From DAMBHY01 sp032068765 (GTDB lineage Bacteria; Bacteroidota; Bacteroidia; Bacteroidales; Dysgonomonadaceae): 5,621 nucleotides of DNA. The notes beneath the pieces were generated by a model. The model was not told the DNA's origin. It saw only the letters and a list, made by a program, of their open reading frames with translations, and did no database searches. Below, one piece after another: positions 1 to 5,317 of this stretch (within the stretch, counting starts at the first letter, position 1; the number at the start of each line of letters is the position of its first letter). The DNA is taken from NCBI GenBank assembly GCA_032068765.1, contig DAMBHY010000034.1, forward strand, positions 1 through 5,621. Direction: 5' to 3'. The position numbers were made by a program, and so were the translations under genes.

Positions 1-58
1 TTAGTTGGAATTTCCGTCTTTCTTGTCCCCGCCTTCGCCAAGCCCTTTCCCGTTAGCA
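1..58 (+). repeat. attC-like site 0, right arm only
   Basis: This is the 3' part of the recombination site that ends the preceding, unseen cassette. It has the inner arm CCCCGCC, the L'-like arm GCCAAGCCC at 37-45, a six-base spacer TTTCCC and the R'-like box GTTAGCA at 52-58. The bases from T53 on belong to cassette 1, whose far end (786-795, TTCTGCTAAC) is their reverse complement. Confidence 0.75.
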
Positions 59-90
59 GAAATTATACACAAAAATTCCGTATAGAAACA

Positions 91-777
91 ATGGAAGAAG
101 AAAATTATACTGAAAAGAAAATTAAAAGAATTGATGCAAAATACATTTCTCACGAAATTCAGCATATTTTTCACATAGAAAAAGGATACCTTTACACAAT
201 TTTAATGCTTTTAATAAGACCTGGAAGAACAGTCAGAGAATACTTAAATGTAGACAGAGAAAAATATGTAAAACCAATTGTTTATCTTGTTTTTTCAGGA
301 GTTTTGTTAACTTTATTTTTCCATTTTTTTCATATTGAATATACCTTTATGAGAATCGGAAACCTTAGTGATCTTAAAATATTGGGAAGAAAATTAGATG
401 CAAAGAATATATACGACTGGACTGACGGACATATTGGTTATTCTGCATTAATTATTGGAATTTTTATTTCATTATGGATAAAAGTGTTATTCTACAAAAG
501 AGAATATAATATTTTTGAAATTATTGTTTTATTAGCATACTGTTTTGGAACGTTATTTATACTTATGCTTCTTTTTACAGCTATTAATTTACCTTTTAAA
601 ACTAAGTTTATTGTACAAACAGGAACATTAATAAGTCAATTTTATATATTTTGGGCAATTGGACAATTTTTTGGAGAAAAGAAAATTTTAAATTATGTAA
701 AAGCTATCGTCTGTTATTTTTTAGGAATAATATCATATCAATTTTCGGTACTTCTAATTGCATACATAATTCATTAA
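91..777 (+). CDS. DUF3667 family integral membrane protein
   Basis: A 228-residue membrane protein of the DUF3667 family, which is widespread in Bacteroidota and has no assigned function. The family signature is visible near the N-terminus: HEIQHIF followed by a short hydrophobic segment and RPGRTVREYL (residues 43-52), then KYVKPIVYLVFSG. About five hydrophobic segments follow (roughly 62-81, 116-134, 142-166, 177-194 and 204-227), so it should sit in the inner membrane. Many DUF3667 proteins begin with a CxxC zinc ribbon; this one has none and starts directly with a charged leader. It is the only gene of cassette 1, beginning 38 bases after the cassette start and ending 18 bases before AAC of the next site. 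I see no -7 TAnnTTTG box in the short leader, so it may depend on transcription from upstream. The family call is fairly sure; the role is unknown. Confidence 0.75.
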   Translation: MEEENYTEKKIKRIDAKYISHEIQHIFHIEKGYLYTILMLLIRPGRTVREYLNVDREKYVKPIVYLVFSGVLLTLFFHFFHIEYTFMRIGNLSDLKILGRKLDAKNIYDWTDGHIGYSALIIGIFISLWIKVLFYKREYNIFEIIVLLAYCFGTLFILMLLFTAINLPFKTKFIVQTGTLISQFYIFWAIGQFFGEKKILNYVKAIVCYFLGIISYQFSVLLIAYIIH

Positions 778-788
778 ATTATAACTTC

Positions 789-982
789 TGCTAACATCGC
801 ATTGGCAAAATGGCGGGTTAAGTGCAAAGTTGAACTTTTGTGCATTTTTCGCCGCCGAATGTGTTCCACATTCGCTTTTTTTCACTAAGTTAGCGATGTG
901 GAAACACATCGGCTACGTTACTGCTAAATTGAACTTTTCGTCCAATTTATCCGCCACTTCGCCAATGCGTTTCCCGTTAGTG
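789..982 (+). repeat. attC-like site 1 (end of cassette 1)
   Basis: A 194-bp imperfect palindrome. The R''-like box TGCTAAC (789-795) is followed by L'' GCATTGGC (799-806), which pairs perfectly with L' GCCAATGC (961-968); GGCGG (812-816) pairs with CCGCC (951-955); the R'-like box is GTTAGTG (976-982). The middle holds two small hairpins, GAATGTG/CACATTC (857-873) and CGATGTG/CACATCG (894-911), which are themselves inverted copies of each other. The apex at 876-894 is a T-run followed by CACTAAGTTAGC. Recombination is expected between G976 and T977. An open frame of 100 codons across this site is an accident of the palindrome. Confidence 0.78.
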
Positions 983-1027
983 GCAACCCTACCGAACCAC
1001 CGTGCTAAAAACGAACGGACTAAAAAA

Positions 1028-1237
1028 TTACGACTTCTTTCTTTTATCAAACCATTTGACAACCGAAACATAAAAAATGGCTTGCGGAAAAGTAATGATA
1101 TAATTCAATCCGAAACGACTGATCCAATCTGATAAAAAATCCACAGAACCAAAACTAAAAATAAAACTATTGACCAAACAAAGCGGAGTGGCTATCAAAA
1201 CCACAAACCGCAATGTCATTTTTAAATCTTTATTCAT
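1028..1237 (-). CDS. DUF2798 family small membrane protein
   Basis: A 69-residue protein with two hydrophobic segments (about residues 8-30 and 43-62) joined by the short loop SVDFLSDWISRFG, and a basic C-terminus FDKRKKS. This two-helix pattern, with the second helix starting in a ...ITFPQAIFYVSVVKW-type stretch, fits DUF2798, a family of small inner-membrane proteins of unknown function. Its ATG lies inside the last codons of the isochorismatase-like gene upstream (8-base overlap, ATGAATAA), so the two are probably translationally coupled and transcribed together from the divergent promoter near position 1936. It is the last gene of the minus-strand operon in cassette 2 and ends 50 bases from the cassette edge. 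Confidence 0.7.
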   Translation of the reverse strand: MNKDLKMTLRFVVLIATPLCLVNSFIFSFGSVDFLSDWISRFGLNYIITFPQAIFYVSVVKWFDKRKKS

Positions 1238-1886
1238 TGATAAATTCTTCTGTTGTCAAATGTTCACCAAAATGATGAACAATTTCACTCAAAAAATACT
1301 CTTGTTGCATTTTATTAAAAGCCGAAGTTGCATCGGAAATCACGTAGGTATTATAACCTCCCTCGTGTCCGTCACGGAGTGTACTTTCCACGCAAACGTG
1401 CGTAGCATAACCGACTAAATACAAGTTTTCAATTTTGTTGTTACGAAGATAAACATCCAAATTTGAGCCTGTAAAACCGCTTGCTCCAACACGTCCTGTA
1501 ACCACAAATTCGCCCTCAATTGGTTTTACCGTTTCATAAAACTGTGAGCCAAATTCATTTATCGGAAACGTTCCTGCATTTGGAATGGCTTTACGCAAAC
1601 CGAATTTTCCGTTGGCTAATTCGGGATAACCTTTTTCAAAACGCAACCCAACGTGGATTACTTCAATGTTGTTTTTTCGGGCATAATCCAATACTCTTTC
1701 AATATTGGTAATGGAAGTTTGCATCATTTCTTTGTCTTTTACCAAAGCCTTATACAACTTTCCGTCTTTGTGCATCCACTCGTTTTGTGTTTCGATAAGA
1801 ATTAAGGCAGATTTGCCTTGTTCTTGTGCATTGATTTTACTTGTCATTGTCATAACCATTAGAATTAAAAAAAGTAACTGTTTCAT
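1230..1886 (-). CDS. Exported isochorismatase-like cysteine hydrolase with altered catalytic triad
   Basis: A 218-residue isochorismatase-superfamily protein. Residues 1-20 (MKQLLFLILMVMTMTSKINA) form a signal peptide with likely cleavage before Gln21, so the product is probably periplasmic, which is unusual for this mostly cytoplasmic family. The core is recognisable: strand SALILIETQNEW (27-37), VIHVGLRF (76-83), and the nucleophile segment GYATHVCVESTLRDG (159-173) with Cys165, followed by GGYNTYVISDATSAF. The usual triad is Asp-Lys-Cys. Here the Asp position reads Glu32, and the segment that normally carries the Lys reads VVTGRVGASGF (128-138), with Arg132 or no basic residue at that place. 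It may hydrolyse an amide or related bond through Cys165, use a variant triad, or have lost activity; the substrate cannot be named. It heads the minus-strand operon with DUF2798 and diverges from the MerR-type gene, which may regulate it. Confidence 0.82.
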   Translation of the reverse strand: MKQLLFLILMVMTMTSKINAQEQGKSALILIETQNEWMHKDGKLYKALVKDKEMMQTSITNIERVLDYARKNNIEVIHVGLRFEKGYPELANGKFGLRKAIPNAGTFPINEFGSQFYETVKPIEGEFVVTGRVGASGFTGSNLDVYLRNNKIENLYLVGYATHVCVESTLRDGHEGGYNTYVISDATSAFNKMQQEYFLSEIVHHFGEHLTTEEFINE

Positions 1887-1915
1887 TTTTTAAAATTGAA
1901 TTTAATTATCAACTA

Positions 1916-1932
1916 TTGTAATTAATTTACAA
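1916..1932. promoter_or_regulatory. Operator-like palindrome 1 (TTGTAA-N5-TTACAA)
   Basis: A perfect 6-5-6 palindrome, TTGTAATTAATTTACAA, lying just downstream of the predicted minus-strand -7 box and so over the expected start site of the isochorismatase-like operon. The same half-sites recur at 1973-1989. A site for the adjacent MerR-type protein is the simplest reading, but this is inferred from position and symmetry only. Confidence 0.65.
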
Positions 1933-1966
1933 TTGCAAAATAAAGACTAATATTCTATATTTGCAA
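1933..1966. promoter_or_regulatory. Overlapping divergent promoters of the MerR-type gene and the isochorismatase-like operon
   Basis: Plus strand: TTG at 1933-1935, a 20-base spacer, then TATATTTG at 1956-1963, an exact match to the Bacteroidota -7 consensus TAnnTTTG; transcription should start near 1970, about 20 bases before the ATG. Minus strand: TTG (complement of 1964-1966), a 20-base spacer, then TTATTTTG (complement of 1936-1943), one mismatch from the same consensus. The two promoters occupy the same 34 bp in opposite orientation, using the TTGCAA hexamers at 1933-1938 and 1961-1966 as -33 for one and the end of -7 for the other. Only one polymerase could bind at a time. Confidence 0.6.
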
Positions 1967-1972
1967 CATAAT

Positions 1973-1989
1973 TTGTAAATAAATTACAA
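1973..1989. promoter_or_regulatory. Operator-like palindrome 2 (TTGTAA-N5-TTACAA)
   Basis: A second perfect 6-5-6 palindrome, TTGTAAATAAATTACAA, centred 57 bp from palindrome 1. It covers the leader and expected transcription start of the MerR-type gene and ends one base before its ATG, so a bound protein would block that promoter. It also takes the place of any ribosome binding sequence, in keeping with Bacteroidota leaders. Confidence 0.65.
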
Positions 1990-1990
1990 A

Positions 1991-2314
1991 ATGAGCGAAA
2001 CAGGAACAAATAAAAACATATCTTTTGACTTCGACTTTTTGGACAAATTGGTCGTGGGAATTGGCGAAGTCGCACAAATCACAGGTATTCCGACAAGACA
2101 AATCCGTTATTGGGAAGAGAAAGGAATTATCATCAGCCTAACCGAAGAAGAGGGAAAAAACAGACGTTATGATTACAAGAATATCAAAAAAATGTTGCTT
2201 ATCAAAGAACTATTAGACGAGGGATATACGTTGGACGCATCAGCCGAAAAAGTAAAAAAACGTATAGAAATGATTGAAGAAACTCTAACAAAGCTGAAAA
2301 AGGGCAGCCACTAA
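1991..2314 (+). CDS. Short MerR-family transcriptional regulator
   Basis: A 107-residue DNA-binding protein. Residues 21-47 (VVGIGEVAQITGIPTRQIRYWEEKGII) are a clear MerR winged helix-turn-helix; NRRYDYKNIKKM (57-68) is the wing and second helix pair; residues 84-104 are a charged helix suited to the antiparallel dimer coiled coil. No metal- or ligand-binding domain follows and no Cys is present, so it is probably not a metal sensor and may act as a simple repressor or activator. A 19-residue leader precedes the domain. It is transcribed divergently from the isochorismatase-like/DUF2798 pair and flanked by two matching palindromes, which suggests that it controls both itself and that operon. 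Its stop codon lies inside the R''-like box of the cassette-end site (CACTAAC), so gene and recombination site overlap. Confidence 0.88.
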   Translation: MSETGTNKNISFDFDFLDKLVVGIGEVAQITGIPTRQIRYWEEKGIIISLTEEEGKNRRYDYKNIKKMLLIKELLDEGYTLDASAEKVKKRIEMIEETLTKLKKGSH

Positions 2315-2503
2315 CAAGGGTTTTGCAAAATGGCGGGGTTCTCGGTAAATTGAATGTTTCGGCTTCGTATGCCGCAAAAAGCCAATTTTATTGGCTTTTT
2401 TTCATAATTTAGCAAATAAAAAATGGCTTTTGCTACGTGTCGTCTAAATCGAAACTTTTCGCTTCGATTTTCCGCCACTTCGCAAAGCCCCGAACCGTTG
2501 TGC
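2309..2503 (+). repeat. attC-like site 2 (end of cassette 2)
   Basis: A 195-bp imperfect palindrome. R'' CACTAAC (2309-2315); L'' GGGTTTTGC (2318-2326) pairs with L' GCAAAGCCC (2482-2490) with one wobble; GGCGG (2332-2336) pairs with CCGCC (2472-2476); R' GTTGTGC (2497-2503). The apex at 2396-2413 is TTTTTTTCATAATTTAGC. The cassette-2 end arm AGGGCAGCCACTAAC (2301-2315) is complementary to the cassette-2 start at 976-990 apart from positions 10 and 11. Confidence 0.78.
2376..2402 (+). terminator. Rho-independent-type terminator inside attC-like site 2
   Basis: AAAAAGCCAAT, a TTT loop, then ATTGGCTTTTT form a perfect 11-bp stem followed by two more T (seven in a row from 2396). It lies about 60 bases after the stop of the MerR-type gene and could end its transcript. 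The T-run is also part of the apex shared by all the sites, so termination may be a side effect of the recombination-site structure. The stem has only four G or C pairs, so it may be weak. Confidence 0.5.
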
Positions 2504-3033
2504 GCAATATTACAAGTACGGTTTTGACTATAACTTTCAGGATTTTTTTAGAGTTTTTGACTGAAATTTACAGCACTGACTTTTGGACTTTTGCACTAAC
2601 AAAATAACGCTGACTTTTTCAAAAACTTAGCACTGACTTTTTCAAAATTGTTCTGACCAAAATTTGCCTGAAGTTTTAATAAACAAAATGCGCTGATTTA
2701 AATTCTCTGGATAAGACCTGGACAAAAGTGCATGAATAAATACGCTGACTTTTTGATTTCGTGAATAAAAAAAATGTCGTGCTTGATTTTCAATTCTCTG
2801 ACTGAATTCAACGGGTTGAATTAAGTCGCCGAACCGAAAATACTGCGCACAACATGGTATTTCTGCAAGCGGGGTTGAATCTATAGTCGAAAGATTCGTC
2901 CAAGTTAATCACAAAAAACTTTTCCGCTTCCGGTTTTTTTGTAATTTAGTCAGCGGAAAAAGTTTTTTGTTCAGTTTGGTGTTTATAGAAAGTTTTGGCT
3001 TCTTTGCACCCGCCTGCAGAAATACCCAAACCG
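2498..3033. mobile_element. Cassette 3, without a recognisable gene
   Basis: The cassette is bounded like the others: start GTTGTGCGCAATATT at 2497-2511 and end AATACTGCGCACAAC at 2839-2853, complementary except at position 11. About 340 bases lie between its edge and its attC-like site, and neither strand has an ATG-started frame longer than about 20 codons. On the minus strand one frame stays open for two stretches of 30-40 codons broken by stops, but it reads mostly through the CTGAC repeats and looks non-coding. No -7 TAnnTTTG box was found. It may carry an untranslated RNA, a regulatory element, or a decayed gene. Confidence 0.6.
2573..2755 (-). repeat. Degenerate AAAAAGTCAGYG repeats in cassette 3
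   Basis: Read on the minus strand, five related units occur: AAAAGTCAGTGC (around 2573-2584), GAAAAAGTCAGCG (around 2608-2620), GAAAAAGTCAGTGC (around 2631-2644), AAATCAGCGC (around 2690-2699) and AAAAAGTCAGCG (around 2743-2754). Their spacing is irregular (34, 23, 60 and 52 bases), and further bare CTGAC copies lie at 2653 and 2798. The units do not form a CRISPR-like or tandem array. Confidence 0.5.
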
Positions 3034-3039
3034 TTATCG
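2847..3039 (+). repeat. attC-like site 3 (end of cassette 3)
   Basis: A 193-bp imperfect palindrome. R'' GCACAAC (2847-2853); L'' GGTATTTCTGCA (2856-2867) pairs perfectly over 12 bases with L' TGCAGAAATACC (3015-3026); R' GTTATCG (3033-3039). Near the top, ACAAAAAACTTTTCCGC (2911-2927) pairs with GCGGAAAAAGTTTTTTGT (2953-2970) with one bulge. The apex is TTTTTTTGTAATTTAGTC (2934-2951). The L arms differ in sequence from those of sites 1 and 2, yet pairing is kept. Confidence 0.78.
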
Positions 3040-3057
3040 GCAATCGCTCACCAAAAG

Positions 3058-3088
3058 TTGCAAATTCAACATTTCATTATTAATTTTG
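3058..3088 (+). promoter_or_regulatory. Promoter of the UPF0158 gene in cassette 4
   Basis: TTG at 3058-3060, a 20-base spacer and TAATTTTG at 3081-3088 match the Bacteroidota -33/-7 pattern with the same spacing as the promoter of the MerR-type gene. The -33 element again sits in a TTGCAA hexamer. Transcription would start near 3095, giving a leader of about 13 bases. This makes cassette 4 independent of an upstream promoter and could also feed cassette 5 by readthrough. Confidence 0.6.
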
Positions 3089-3107
3089 AAGTAAACTAAA
3101 ATATTTA

Positions 3108-3533
3108 ATGAATATGAAACCCCAAAGTCTCATAAATGAAATTGAAGAAAATTTCGATTGTGGAATGAAAGTTTTTATAAATACTTCTAACTTCAAAATT
3201 ATCTTTTTACCAGACTTCGACACTCTATTTTTTGATGAAGAATTATGGGCAGATCAAAAAAAAGAATTAGATGAGAATTGGGAAAATTACATAGAAATAG
3301 AGAGTTGGGATTCTTCTTTTTCTTTTGAAGTTATGAAATCTTTTGCTGAAAATATTAATGAAAATCATCTATTAAGAAAAAGACTTTTAAATTCGCTGCA
3401 AAAACCAAAACCTTTTAGAGGATTCAAAAATATAATAGATTACGAAAATGAATACCGACAACAATGGTTTGAATACAAAAAAAATCAACAACAAAATTAT
3501 GTTAAAAAGGAATTAGAAAGATTATTTCAATGA
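3108..3533 (+). CDS. UPF0158 family protein
   Basis: A 141-residue soluble, acidic protein of the UPF0158 family, function unknown. The N-terminal part has the beta-rich pattern of the family (FINTSNFKIIFLPDF, then YIEIESWDSSFSFEVMKSFAENI), and the C-terminal hallmark is clear: LLNSLQKPKPFRGFKNIIDYENEYRQQWFEYK, with KPFRGFK at 101-107 and W120-F121. Family members normally read ..PFRRFKDAL...P..R..WFAFK. Two in-frame ATGs (3108 and 3114) are possible starts; the first is chosen because it still leaves a normal leader after the predicted promoter. It is the only gene of cassette 4. A charged Gln/Lys-rich tail ends the protein just before the recombination site. Members occur in varied bacteria and on mobile elements; no biochemical role should be assigned. 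Confidence 0.75.
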   Translation: MNMKPQSLINEIEENFDCGMKVFINTSNFKIIFLPDFDTLFFDEELWADQKKELDENWENYIEIESWDSSFSFEVMKSFAENINENHLLRKRLLNSLQKPKPFRGFKNIIDYENEYRQQWFEYKKNQQQNYVKKELERLFQ

Positions 3534-3544
3534 ATTGCGACTGC

Positions 3545-3736
3545 CGATAACATGGTATTTGCAAAATGCGGGGTGAAAACCAAGTTGTTCTGCTCGATTT
3601 TTTTAGTCGCAACTTGCTTTTCATATTACTTTTTTCTTTAAATTAGTCATCTGAAAAAGCAATTTGCTCAGCTCGGTTGAAACTGAACTTTTCGTTCATT
3701 TTCGCCCGCACTTCGCAAATACTTTTTCCGTTATGT
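3545..3736 (+). repeat. attC-like site 4 (end of cassette 4)
   Basis: A 192-bp imperfect palindrome. R'' CGATAAC (3545-3551); L'' GTATTTGC (3555-3562) pairs perfectly with L' GCAAATAC (3715-3722); GCGGG (3569-3573) pairs with CCCGC (3705-3709); R' GTTATGT (3730-3736). The apex at 3630-3648 is TTTTTTCTTTAAATTAGTC. The cassette-4 arms GTTATCGGCAATCGC (3033-3047) and GCGACTGCCGATAAC (3537-3551) are complementary except at position 11. The site ends only 26 bases before the deaminase start codon. Confidence 0.78.
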
Positions 3737-3762
3737 GCAATTAATAACCAACACAAATATAT

Positions 3763-5316
3763 ATGGGTGAACCACATTTAAAAGTCGAAAAACTATTTAA
3801 ACAAAGGAATAATTCTTCAACATTAGAAAAATTTGAAAATACTTTGACCGAAGAACTTCTTTTCGCAATCTGCTCTCCAATTGGCTCCTTAAAAGAACCA
3901 GTAATTGAAAAATTAAAATATAAATTAGAAACAGATTATAATTATGAAGTTCAAGTTATAAAATTAAGCAGTTTTATAGAAGATTATAGTTTTTCACCGG
4001 AAGAAATGAATGATCTACCTGCAGTTCCCGAAGGAACATCTATATTCAAAAAATATTTTGAAAAAATCAATAAAGGAAATATAATAAGAAAATATAATAA
4101 CAATGAACGTTTAGTTGAATATGCAGTGAAGCAAATTCATTTAGATAGAATTTCAAAAGTTAAAAAAGACGGAGATGAACACCCTAAACCAACAGATTTT
4201 TTATCAAGAAGAGTTTGTTATATAATCGATTCAATAAAAACAAAAGAAGAATTACAGTTATTGAGAAAAATATACTCTGAAAATTTTTATTCAATTAGTC
4301 TATTTTCACCTTTGAATGATAGAAAATCTAATTTAAGAATGAAAAAATTCTCAGAAACTGAAATCGTTAATATTATTGAAATAGATGACAAACAAAAGGA
4401 TAAATTTGGTCAAAATGTTAGAGATGCATTTGTTGCAGGAGATTTATTCATTCGCGTTTCAAAGGATAATGTGCCAAAAATTGAGAATAAAATTTCAAGA
4501 TTTTTACATTTAATTTTTGAAACATCAATTGTAACACCTACTATAGACGAAATTGCAATGTACAATGCAAAAGCTGCAGCTGGAAATTCTGCATGTCTAT
4601 CTAGGCAAGTTGGTGCATGTATAATTGGAGAAGATAATAATGTCTTGTCAATCGGATGGAATGACGTTCCTAAATATGGAGGAAACCTTTATACGGCAAA
4701 CTCTGATAAAGATCATCGTTGTTTTAACCACGAATTTTGTAGTAATGACAAACAAAAAAGCAATGTTGTTGACAACATAATAGAATCAATATTAAATGAC
4801 CCTAAATTTTCTGATATAAAAGCAATACCAAACATTGAAAACTTACTACAAGACAATATTCTAAATAACACAAAAGTTAAAGATTTAATAGAGTTCTCAA
4901 GATCAGTACATGCAGAAATGCATGCAATAATTCAAGGTGCAATAACAACAGGAAATAAAATTTTAGCAGGCAAATTATTCTGCACAACGTATCCTTGTCA
5001 TAATTGTGCCAGACACATTATTGCATCTGGTATTACAGAAGTATATTATATAGAGCCTTATGTAAAAAGTTTATGCTTAACTCTTCATGAGGATGCAATG
5101 TCAGAGGATGAGAATTCTACTGATAAAGTCAAATTACTAATTTTTGATGGAATATCACCTAACAAATATTTATCTTTTTTTACTAATTTAGCCGAAAGAA
5201 AAAATAAAGGTGAATTAGTAAAAAAAGATTTTAAAACAGCTAAACCTAAACATAGTAAGTCATTACAAGCACTTTCTACGTTAGAAGAACAAGCAGTTTT
5301 AACTTTAGGACAATAA
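3763..5316 (+). CDS. avcD: AvcD/DcdV-type anti-phage dCTP/dCMP deaminase
   Basis: A 517-residue two-domain protein resembling the antiviral cytidine deaminases AvcD/DcdV, which deaminate dCTP and dCMP to dUTP and dUMP and deplete deoxynucleotides during phage infection. Residues about 30-240 form a nucleotide-kinase-like domain starting with ELLFAICSPIGSLKEPVIEKL (31-51); this is a degenerate P-loop without the standard GxxGxGK[ST], as known for the family. Residues about 260-480 are the zinc deaminase domain: H383-A-E385 supplies the zinc His and the catalytic Glu, and P411-C412-H-N-C415 the two zinc Cys. An insertion with C320, H323 and C326 (HRCFNHEFC) may bind a second zinc. Length matches the family (about 520-530). 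The ATG is 26 bases after the attC-like site and no TAnnTTTG box lies between, so expression may depend on readthrough. In Vibrio a small RNA encoded just upstream silences the enzyme; here there is little room for one, and a small gene follows instead. Confidence 0.88.
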   Translation: MGEPHLKVEKLFKQRNNSSTLEKFENTLTEELLFAICSPIGSLKEPVIEKLKYKLETDYNYEVQVIKLSSFIEDYSFSPEEMNDLPAVPEGTSIFKKYFEKINKGNIIRKYNNNERLVEYAVKQIHLDRISKVKKDGDEHPKPTDFLSRRVCYIIDSIKTKEELQLLRKIYSENFYSISLFSPLNDRKSNLRMKKFSETEIVNIIEIDDKQKDKFGQNVRDAFVAGDLFIRVSKDNVPKIENKISRFLHLIFETSIVTPTIDEIAMYNAKAAAGNSACLSRQVGACIIGEDNNVLSIGWNDVPKYGGNLYTANSDKDHRCFNHEFCSNDKQKSNVVDNIIESILNDPKFSDIKAIPNIENLLQDNILNNTKVKDLIEFSRSVHAEMHAIIQGAITTGNKILAGKLFCTTYPCHNCARHIIASGITEVYYIEPYVKSLCLTLHEDAMSEDENSTDKVKLLIFDGISPNKYLSFFTNLAERKNKGELVKKDFKTAKPKHSKSLQALSTLEEQAVLTLGQ

Positions 5317-5317
5317 T

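Noticed and set aside
830..1132. 100-codon plus-strand open frame
   Set aside because: It runs through attC-like site 1 and over the DUF2798 gene on the other strand; it has no family resemblance and owes its length to the palindrome.
1170..1893. Three plus-strand open frames (1170-1418, 1520-1711, 1705-1893)
   Set aside because: They lie opposite the isochorismatase-like gene, which has a clear family match and a signal peptide; these frames are shadows.
2573..2755. Possible CRISPR array
   Set aside because: Units are about 12 bases, imperfect and unevenly spaced (23 to 60 bases), with no spacer-like regularity and no cas genes.
2498..2846. Minus-strand frame in cassette 3 with peptides such as KKSA and KVSA repeated
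   Set aside because: The frame is broken by several stops, and the repeated peptides only reflect the AAAAAGTCAGYG nucleotide repeat.
3737..3762. AvcI/DifV-like silencing RNA gene upstream of the deaminase
   Set aside because: Only 26 bases separate the recombination site from the start codon, too little for the known RNA of roughly 170 bases; a role for the site itself is kept only as a speculation.
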